From NCBI GenBank assembly GCA_015056545.1, contig SVGE01000003.1, forward strand, positions 107,277 through 171,276: a stretch of DNA of 64,000 nucleotides. The letters run 5' to 3'. Below the pieces are notes generated by a model. The model was not told the DNA's origin and did no database searches. It saw only the letters and a program-made list of their open reading frames with translations. The DNA comes from Clostridiales bacterium. GTDB lineage: Bacteria; Bacillota; Clostridia; TANB77; SIG350. Below are positions 57,976-64,000 of the stretch, piece after piece. The position numbers were made by a program, and so were the translations under genes. Position 1 is the stretch's first letter. Each line of letters opens with the position of its first letter.

Positions 57976-58837
57976 TTATATTTCCCCCTTTTTCTAAAAT
58001 TTCCATACTAATTAAACCATCACTATTTTTAACACAATTTAAATTTGTTGTATTTAATGCCAAAATAACTGAATTAATTTTAATTATCTCATTATTTTTA
58101 TTTTTAATTATAACTGTATCTACTCTATATCCTAGCATTAGTCCATTTTGATTTCCTAGTGATATATATGGAATAATATGAATTCTATTATTATCTATAT
58201 TTTGAATATCTGTTATTTCTGATTTTGCAATTTCATAAATTTCTTTTGGCAAAATTTCTTTTATACTTTCTAAATTAACTACAATTATTGGTTTATTTGT
58301 TATTGGGTCTTTCAAACTATTTCCTGTATCTAGAAATACATTTAATCGTTTAATTCTATTTTCAATATATATATATATTTCATATATTAAATTTGAATAT
58401 TTACTATTTAAATGAATGTAATATGTAATATTTTTAATTGCTAATATTGTTATACAAACTGCTAACATTGCTATTTTTATTGGATAAAATTCAATAGTAG
58501 AATTATTTGAAACTAAATAATATATTCCGTACATTGCCCCACCAAATATAAATGAAGATATATAAAAAAACATTATATTACTTATATAATCAAATATATC
58601 TTTATTTTTAAAACCAACAAAAACCATAATTAAAGATAAAACTATTTTATATAAATAGAAATTTAGAAATCTAGTTTCTGGTAAAAGTAAAATAACATAA
58701 TATACTGCACCAATAATCGAGCTTATACATATTTTATACATTGTACTTTTTTTCTTAGATAAATAATTAGCAAAATATATTATAAGGATGTTCATCAATA
58801 TATTTTCTAATAAAACAATATCTAAATATATTGTCAT
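57947..58837 (-). CDS. spoIIGA: SigE-processing protease SpoIIGA
   Basis: The 296-residue protein has five N-terminal membrane helices (about 5-150) and a cytoplasmic aspartic-protease-like domain. The active-site motif is [10 protein letters not shown] near residue 168. In spore formers it cleaves pro-SigE in the mother cell after a signal from SpoIIR. It overlaps sigE by 29 bases. The upstream 245-base gap shared with the divergent VirD4-like gene contains an AT-rich promoter region, and GGTGATATAA is the likely ribosome site. Confidence 0.94.
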   Translation of the reverse strand: MTIYLDIVLLENILMNILIIYFANYLSKKKSTMYKICISSIIGAVYYVILLLPETRFLNFYLYKIVLSLIMVFVGFKNKDIFDYISNIMFFYISSFIFGGAMYGIYYLVSNNSTIEFYPIKIAMLAVCITILAIKNITYYIHLNSKYSNLIYEIYIYIENRIKRLNVFLDTGNSLKDPITNKPIIVVNLESIKEILPKEIYEIAKSEITDIQNIDNNRIHIIPYISLGNQNGLMLGYRVDTVIIKNKNNEIIKINSVILALNTTNLNCVKNSDGLISMEILEKGGNINEYRKVEIG

Positions 58838-59082
58838 TTATATCACCATACATATTATATAAGTTTTAATTTGTTTTTTTTGTCATTTTCACTTGTAGAA
58901 TAAAAAACTTTTCTTTGTTTTTTGATTATATTTCTATTTTTATTTTTTATTTCATATTTTTATTACAAATTTCGTATTTAGCCTTCAAATTTAGCTTTTT
59001 GTATTGAAATTTCTTCAATTTTATTAGATAATATATATGTATAATTGTAAAAAATATAGAAAGTAGTAGGTGATAATTTTTT

Positions 59083-61749
59083 ATGTCAATAATAAAAAAA
59101 ATACTCAAACCTTTTTCAAAACCTTTTGACAAGTTTTTAAAAAAATATAAATTGGACAAAGCAGTTTTTGTTTCATATATTTTCTTTTTATTGTCACTGT
59201 TTTTTGTAATAGAAAGAACATATGAAATATTGTATACATTATTCACAGGAGTAGGAGCATGGTATTGGCCACCAATATTATATGCATTTGCCTTTGCATG
59301 TATTGGTATATCTTTCGCATATGGATGCTCTTCTAGTTTTGTAAAAACTCCTAGTGACAAAATTAAATTTACTATATGGGGAGCACTTGGACTTTATATA
59401 TTATCTTTCTCAATGATAGTTCAATGGGGAAATAAATTTTTATGGATGATATTATTAAAGATACCAAACTTTAAGTATGTTATAGAACATATGCCTGAGA
59501 CAATACTGCCAGCTATTAAATATGGTTGTTATGGTATTCCAATATTTACTCTTCCATGGATAATAAATTGGTATATTAATAGAATAAAAGATGATAGTAA
59601 ATATACAGATAGTATTGAAGAATTCGAAGGTGTTGTTCCACCTGACCCATATTTAGCAACAGGACCATTTACTTGTGAAGTAGCTTTATGTGTTGATGCC
59701 AAATCTAATAAAACTGTAATGACTCCTGAAAAGAGAAGATATGAATCAACACTTATTCAGGGTGCTACTGGTACTGGTAAAACAGCTACAATGATTGAAC
59801 CTATGTGTGCACATGATATTGAAAAGAAATTTTTCTTTAAAGAAATTTCTAAAAGATTAGGATATGTTGCACTTCAATCTGGTTTAGCTACTATTAATAC
59901 ACCTGTTACTAATGAATATTTAAATGAAAACTTTTCTTTAAATTATTTAACACCTAAAGAAAATAGATTAGATGAATATTTAAATTTATTAAAAGATATT
60001 ATTCTTTATCATGATAAAGAAACAAATCAAATATATTATAAAGATGTTGGTTTAACTTTAGTTGCACCAGATGCTGAATGTATTGGTAGAGTTAGAGAAG
60101 TTGCTAAATGTTATAATGCAAAAGTAAATTATATTGATCCATTAGATCCTACTTCTCTTGGTATGAACCCATTCGTTTTAGAAGACCCTGCACAAGTTGC
60201 AGTTATTATATCTACAGTTTTAAAAGGAATGTATGAAGCAGACAGTGGTGGAGAAAGTAATTTATTCTTTGCACAAGTTACACAACAAGCACTTGAAAAC
60301 TTAACAATTCTTTTAAAAGTTATGTATCCAATAATGCATAATGGAGATATGCCTACATTAGAAGATATGTTAAAAATGCTTTATGATTTTAGTTTAGTTG
60401 AACAAGCATGTGAAGAATTAAAGAAAGATCCAGTATTATTCGATGAATATAAAGTTTTAGTTGGATATTTTGAAAGAAACTTCTATAAACCACCTGTTAA
60501 TATTAATGGTTATGAAATACCTGGTGTTATTGGTAGTGGTAGAAAAGAAACAGAAAAATTCTTATATGGTGCTATAACACAACTTGATAACTTATTAAGA
60601 CACCCTGGTGTTAAACAAATAATTTGTAATAGAGATAATAATATAAACTTTGATAAAGCTTTAGCAAATGGTGAGATAATTACATTGTGTTCTCAAAAAG
60701 GTACACTTGCAAATATTTTATCTAAAGCATTTGGTATGTTCTTCATATTAGCATTCCAATATGCAGTACTAAGAAGACCTGGAACTGAAGATAACAGAGT
60801 ACCACACTTTCTATATATAGATGAGTTTCCTGATTATTTAAATAAAGAAACTGAAACTTGTTTTACACAATTTAGAAAATATAGATGTGGTATGGTTGTA
60901 GCTATACAAAACTTATCTCAATTAGAAAGAACAGCTAGTATGAAGTATTATAAAGATGTTGTATTAACAAATACTAAAACCCAAGTAATATTTGGTGATA
61001 CAAACTATAGTGATAGTGAATACTGGTCTAATGAATTTGGTATTAATGAAAAATGGGTTTGGGGTGGTGAAAATCTTAAACCTGGTGAAGATTTAAGTAA
61101 ATCTCAAGGACTATCTGGAGTTAAAAAAGATGATAAAAAGAAGTTTAAATCACATAAAATACAAGAACTTGGATTTAAAACATGTGCTTATAGAACAAAA
61201 GATGCAACAGGTAAAAATAAAGTTGGTAAAGGTAAAACAGATTTTGTTAATAAAAAACATAAACAACCACATCCATCAAAAGAATATAACTTTAATCCAT
61301 TTTTACCAGATGAATATAAAAATAGTGACGAAACAACAGATTACTTCAGTGGTGTAGATAATATAACAGAAGTAGAAATTATACAAGATAATCAAACAAA
61401 TAATGTTTCTTACACAAATGATATTATACAAGAAATATATAATCCAACAATTGAAGTTACACAAACTGAAATATTAGAAGAAAAAAATAATAATGTAATA
61501 GAAAATATAGTTAAAGAAGAAAATACAAAAAATAGTAATGATATTATCTTTGATGATTTTGATATAGTATTTGATAGTAAATCTAATAATCCTAATATAT
61601 CAGATGAAGAATTATTAAATAATGCAGAAGATAATCAAAATAATATTGAAATTAAAAAGAAAAAAACTATTTCAATTGATGATTTAGATAATAATAATAA
61701 TACAATAATATTTGATACTTCTAATGATGAAGATGATGGAGATTATTAA
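59083..61749 (+). CDS. VirD4/TraG-like ATPase with acidic C-terminal tail (orphan)
   Basis: The 888-residue protein has several N-terminal membrane helices (about 25-165), Walker A Q-G-A-T-G-T-G-K-T-A-T-M-I-E-P near 226, Walker B-like Y-I-D-E-F-P-D-Y-L near 578 and the A-I-Q-N-L-S-Q-L phrase near 612, as in type IV coupling proteins (TraG/VirD4, with TraM-recognition part). The last 160 residues or so are an Asn/Asp/Glu-rich low-complexity tail with short I-x-F-D-x-x-D repeats. No relaxase or other type IV secretion genes occur in the window. It may serve another DNA or protein translocation role. AGGTGAT precedes the ATG. Confidence 0.85.
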   Translation: MSIIKKILKPFSKPFDKFLKKYKLDKAVFVSYIFFLLSLFFVIERTYEILYTLFTGVGAWYWPPILYAFAFACIGISFAYGCSSSFVKTPSDKIKFTIWGALGLYILSFSMIVQWGNKFLWMILLKIPNFKYVIEHMPETILPAIKYGCYGIPIFTLPWIINWYINRIKDDSKYTDSIEEFEGVVPPDPYLATGPFTCEVALCVDAKSNKTVMTPEKRRYESTLIQGATGTGKTATMIEPMCAHDIEKKFFFKEISKRLGYVALQSGLATINTPVTNEYLNENFSLNYLTPKENRLDEYLNLLKDIILYHDKETNQIYYKDVGLTLVAPDAECIGRVREVAKCYNAKVNYIDPLDPTSLGMNPFVLEDPAQVAVIISTVLKGMYEADSGGESNLFFAQVTQQALENLTILLKVMYPIMHNGDMPTLEDMLKMLYDFSLVEQACEELKKDPVLFDEYKVLVGYFERNFYKPPVNINGYEIPGVIGSGRKETEKFLYGAITQLDNLLRHPGVKQIICNRDNNINFDKALANGEIITLCSQKGTLANILSKAFGMFFILAFQYAVLRRPGTEDNRVPHFLYIDEFPDYLNKETETCFTQFRKYRCGMVVAIQNLSQLERTASMKYYKDVVLTNTKTQVIFGDTNYSDSEYWSNEFGINEKWVWGGENLKPGEDLSKSQGLSGVKKDDKKKFKSHKIQELGFKTCAYRTKDATGKNKVGKGKTDFVNKKHKQPHPSKEYNFNPFLPDEYKNSDETTDYFSGVDNITEVEIIQDNQTNNVSYTNDIIQEIYNPTIEVTQTEILEEKNNNVIENIVKEENTKNSNDIIFDDFDIVFDSKSNNPNISDEELLNNAEDNQNNIEIKKKKTISIDDLDNNNNTIIFDTSNDEDDGDY

Positions 61750-61764
61750 TCTATTTTTTAGCAC

Positions 61765-61798
61765 CAAAAAGTGATAGCAAACTGCTATCACTTTTTGA
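61765..61798. terminator. Bidirectional terminator
   Basis: AAAAAGTGATAGC (61766-61778) pairs with GCTATCACTTTTT (61784-61796) between two convergent genes. Confidence 0.85.
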
Positions 61799-61802
61799 TT
61801 TT

Positions 61803-63254
61803 TTAATAACTTACAATCTTTTTTATTAGCTTACTTATAGGAGCATTTTCAACATCTCTTGCAAAGTAATAATAATAATCAAATCTTCCACGTTTTATTA
61901 TTGCATCAGCCAATTGATTTATTGGTGCACCTTTTACATATTTAGCAAAATTAAGAATATCATATACTTCTCCAAATTCACAAATTGCATCTGCTAGTTT
62001 CTGAATATTAGCACCTTTTACATTAGTTGCAAATTCACAAATATACTGTTTTGTTTCAATTATTGCATCTTCCAATTTTGGAATAAATTCAGCACCTACA
62101 TTTAATGCTGCCCTATAAATATATTCTGCATCTTTTAAATCAATTAAACGGTTTACAAGCTTATTGATATTTGCACCTTTAATGCTACAAATAAACATAA
62201 ATATATAATATACATCCTCTTTTTTAATTATTGCATCACAAAGAGCATCAATATTAGCTCCTTGCACATCTAATGCGAACTTATATATAGTTTGAGGATT
62301 TCCCTTTTCACACACTGCTTTTTGTAGCTTTTGAATATCTACATTTTTTACCCTTGTAGCAAAATCTATAATATTACTCGTAGCCCTATTTTTAATTACT
62401 ATATCCGCTATTTTTTCCAATTGTTCTTGAGAAACTTCTGGTAACCTTTCTGCTAACAATTCTGCATATATCGTTTTTCTCTTTATTAACTCATCAAGTA
62501 ATTTACTTACAGGAGCACCTTTAATATGAATTGCAAAGTAATAAATATGTTTATTATTATATGGACAGTCTGAACTTCTTATAATTGCATCTGCTAACAA
62601 ATCAATATCTATACCATCATTCATTCTCTCTTGAGCAAAATAAAAAATGTTTTGAGCGTCCTGTGTTTGTACAAACAAATCTATAATTTGAGGTAACTTT
62701 TTCTTATCTACTTCCATTGCAATTTCATATATAACATCTGCTATAGCTTGTGCATCATCTATTTCAATAAACTTAGTCCATAACTTGCTATAAATTTTGG
62801 AATTTCTTTCTATAGCTAAATTATGTATTTTCCTTAAATAATTAAAATCACTCTTTTTTATTGGCATTTCTACAATTGTATTAATGAATTTTGCAATAGG
62901 TGCATTTTCAACATCTGACATAAATTCATATATGCTTTTTAAACTTTTGCTTTTTATTACTGCATTTGCCAACTTATTTATTGGTGCATTTTCAATATTT
63001 TGTGCAAATTGAGTTATAACACTTATGTTGTGACTTTCACATACATATGTTGCAAGCATATTAATTATACTCTTTTCTGACTTAAAACGTTTTTTTACTT
63101 TTTTACTCTTAAGTACATATGAAACAATATTATTTATTGAAAAAAATCCACTCGCAATATTGAATAAACAATATGCATTTAACCGTTCTCCTGCTACTAT
63201 TCTATTTGCAATTTCCTTTTCAACTTTCCTTTTAAGTTCCTTTTTTTCCATCAT
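61803..63254 (-). CDS. Long helical-repeat (alpha-solenoid-like) protein
   Basis: The 483-residue protein consists of about 11-12 units of roughly 30-35 residues. The consensus is I-x-x-F-A-x-x-V-K-G-A-x-I-x-K-L-x-D-A-I-I-K, best seen in F-A-T-N-V-K-G-A-N-I-Q-K-L-A-D-A-I and F-A-K-Y-V-K-G-A-P-I-N-Q-L-A-D-A-I-I. Some central units are degenerate. It has no signal or membrane segment. It belongs to the same family as the proteins at 21596-22447 and probably 21159-21575, and its leader is nearly the same. The function is unknown; repeats of this sort often bind proteins. GAGGAGG lies 5 bases before the start. Confidence 0.8.
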   Translation of the reverse strand: MMEKKELKRKVEKEIANRIVAGERLNAYCLFNIASGFFSINNIVSYVLKSKKVKKRFKSEKSIINMLATYVCESHNISVITQFAQNIENAPINKLANAVIKSKSLKSIYEFMSDVENAPIAKFINTIVEMPIKKSDFNYLRKIHNLAIERNSKIYSKLWTKFIEIDDAQAIADVIYEIAMEVDKKKLPQIIDLFVQTQDAQNIFYFAQERMNDGIDIDLLADAIIRSSDCPYNNKHIYYFAIHIKGAPVSKLLDELIKRKTIYAELLAERLPEVSQEQLEKIADIVIKNRATSNIIDFATRVKNVDIQKLQKAVCEKGNPQTIYKFALDVQGANIDALCDAIIKKEDVYYIFMFICSIKGANINKLVNRLIDLKDAEYIYRAALNVGAEFIPKLEDAIIETKQYICEFATNVKGANIQKLADAICEFGEVYDILNFAKYVKGAPINQLADAIIKRGRFDYYYYFARDVENAPISKLIKKIVSY

Positions 63255-63306
63255 TTCTTCCTCCTCAATTAAAATAATTTTAGACTACACTTATTTTGTT
63301 TTAGGT

Positions 63307-63335
63307 ATTTTATCATAAAAATGCTTATAAATCAA
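63307..63335 (-). promoter_or_regulatory. Promoter of the long helical-repeat gene
   Basis: TTGATT (63330-63335), a 17-base spacer and TAAAAT (63307-63312) with an extended TGA on the minus strand. The shared TCTAAAATTATTTTAATT leader block follows. Confidence 0.65.
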
Positions 63336-63393
63336 TAAAATGACCAAATAAAGATAATCAACCTTTTTTAGAAAAATCCAACCATCTCCCAAA

Positions 63394-63455
63394 ACATGTA
63401 AGAAGGTACAGCTTTAATACTGTACCTTCTTTACTTATATTAAATTCTTTTAGAA
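63394..63455. repeat. Hairpin element shared with 24390-24424
   Basis: AGAAGGTACAG (63401-63411) pairs perfectly with CTGTACCTTCT (63420-63430), preceded by AACATGTAA and followed by TAAATTCTTTTA. It may terminate transcription from the DGR-like target gene that ends at 63487. Confidence 0.65.
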
Positions 63456-63486
63456 TTTTGCACGTAACCTAAACTAATACCAGAGC

Positions 63487-64000
63487 TTAGTTGACTGCAG
63501 ACTCTGAGATTGTTATAACTGGACGCACCCCACTCGTGCTACTCCAGGCGAAGTCTATCAAGAATCCGCTAAACGCAATGTTCCAAACGCTACCATAAGT
63601 ATTGTTCAATGTCGCATCCCCAAGCCAATAATTACCTGTTTCATATAATTTCACTTCTAATTCTCCTCCATCTTGCCAACTTTCTGCTTCAGCCTTTGTC
63701 ATTAGTCTTCCTCTTCCACTTAATTTCTCTCCATATGCTATTGCTGCTTCTAATGCATATGCCTCTGCTCCTTCTGGTACTTTTGCTATATCGTTTAAAT
63801 TTCCATCACTAAAATTTGATACTAAACTTTCTGTATCATAATCCCACCAAAAATCAATACTTGAAAATTGAACATCATTTGGACTTTCTTGTGTATATGT
63901 CGTTGTATTTATTGTTCCTTTTGCTAACAATGTTAATGTGCTTCCGCTATTTTCCATTAAATAAAATCTTTCTCCATTTGATGCTATTAATTCGCTTCCT
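63487..64000 (-). CDS. Partial DGR-type variable protein, C-terminal part
   Basis: The frame is open to the window edge (64000), reading G-S-E-L-I-A-S-N-G-E-R-F-Y-L upstream of the first internal Met, so this is the 3' end of a longer gene. The visible part ends G-N-Y-W-L-G-D-A ... G-V-R-P-V-I-T-I-S, the same terminal plan as the prepilin-like protein at 24531. From about 63510 to 63620 the codons are mostly NNY and GC-rich, suggesting a DGR variable region. The middle contains A-E-A-Y-A-L-E-A-A-I-A-Y-G-E-K and M-T-K-A-E-A. Likely surface or secreted; the true N-terminus is outside. Confidence 0.65.
   Translation of the reverse strand, partial: GSELIASNGERFYLMENSGSTLTLLAKGTINTTTYTQESPNDVQFSSIDFWWDYDTESLVSNFSDGNLNDIAKVPEGAEAYALEAAIAYGEKLSGRGRLMTKAEAESWQDGGELEVKLYETGNYWLGDATLNNTYGSVWNIAFSGFLIDFAWSSTSGVRPVITISESAVN
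63510..63625 (-). other. Second putative DGR variable region
   Basis: Between Y-W-L-G and G-V-R-P the codons are mainly NNY (GAT, AAC, ACT, TAT, GGT, AGC, GTT, ATT, TTT, TTC, GAC, GCC, AGT), with few adenines outside AAC. The GC content rises sharply against the AT-rich surroundings. Confidence 0.5.

Noticed and set aside
57395..57997. 200-residue plus-strand ORF opposite sigE
   Set aside because: The minus-strand frame is unmistakably SigE; the opposite frame is a coding shadow.
58947..59360. Minus-strand ORF over the start of the VirD4-like gene
   Set aside because: No ribosome site, and the plus-strand frame is continuous with a clear ATPase.
1..64000. CRISPR array, insertion sequence, prophage structural genes, rRNA or tRNA genes
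   Set aside because: I looked for regularly spaced repeats, transposase and integrase motifs, phage head or tail genes and tRNA-like cloverleafs on both strands and found none that I can support.

Overview
The window is very AT-rich and densely packed with bacterial genes on the standard code. UGA is used as a stop, for example in the gene ending at 35194. It looks like a spore-forming member of the Clostridia, probably an uncultured gut lineage. The evidence is a spoIIGA-sigE-sigG sporulation cluster, a SpoVD-type penicillin-binding protein, a Spo0E-like peptide, YlmC/YmxH, zinc-ribbon forms of S4 and L36, and a MurE with the DNPR motif expected for meso-diaminopimelate peptidoglycan. dapA and dapB in the same window fit that wall chemistry. 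The chromosome here is mostly core genome, with many single-gene accessory cassettes placed between housekeeping operons.

Layout. 1-1.4 kb: three small related proteins of unknown function, then a DUF1540 protein. 1.4-9.5 kb (minus strand): dGTPase-like, YlmH, phosphofructokinase, TrmL, a class A PBP, then DprA and ComEA for DNA uptake. 9.5-11.7 kb (plus): D,D-carboxypeptidase, MscL with a zinc ribbon, and a 21-residue membrane peptide. 11.8-20.1 kb (minus): truA, secG and the alpha ribosomal operon (rplQ, rpoA, rpsD, rpsK, rpsM, rpmJ, infA, KOW protein, map, adk), then a thioredoxin-like protein and an rRNA/tRNA methyltransferase. 20.2-29.7 kb: repeat proteins, FeoA, dapA-dapB, a prepilin-like protein whose C-terminus looks like a diversity-generating retroelement (DGR) target, an acyl-CoA synthetase and small unknown genes. 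29.8-31.6 kb: rarA and ruvA. 31.9-37.1 kb: an accessory cluster of a kinase-like protein, a vWA protein, a divergent PurA homologue and two zinc-ribbon proteins. 37.2-46.3 kb: the division and cell-wall cluster mraZ-rsmH-ftsL-spoVD-murE-mraY-ftsW-murG. 46.7-54.2 kb: Spo0E-like peptide, two M16 peptidases, an SLH surface protein, YqeY, rpsU and hisS. 54.4-58.8 kb: an unknown protein, YlmC, sigG, a tiny membrane peptide, a SigE-like fragment, sigE and spoIIGA. 59.1-64 kb: a VirD4/TraG-like ATPase, a long helical-repeat protein, and a second DGR-like target cut by the window edge.

The most interesting points are regulatory or accessory. (1) hisS is preceded by a consensus promoter, a 25-codon leader peptide with three consecutive His codons, and mutually exclusive antiterminator and terminator pairings: a leader-peptide attenuator rather than a visible T-box. 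(2) The DGR-like prepilin gene is preceded by a small ORF containing a run of ten G, followed by an intrinsic terminator. Losing one G would extend translation into the terminator hairpin, so G-tract slippage could switch read-through into the gene. (3) The 31.9-37.1 kb cluster combines a pseudokinase-like protein, a vWA protein and a PurA homologue altered in its substrate loops. (4) A separate gene with its own promoter encodes only the region 1.2-2 part of a SigE-like sigma factor, beside sigE. (5) Two very small, well-equipped genes encode single-helix membrane peptides. mraZ also carries three AAAGTG(G/T) boxes at 10-bp spacing at its promoter, which suggests autoregulation.

I saw no rRNA, tRNA, CRISPR array, insertion sequence or reverse transcriptase in the window.
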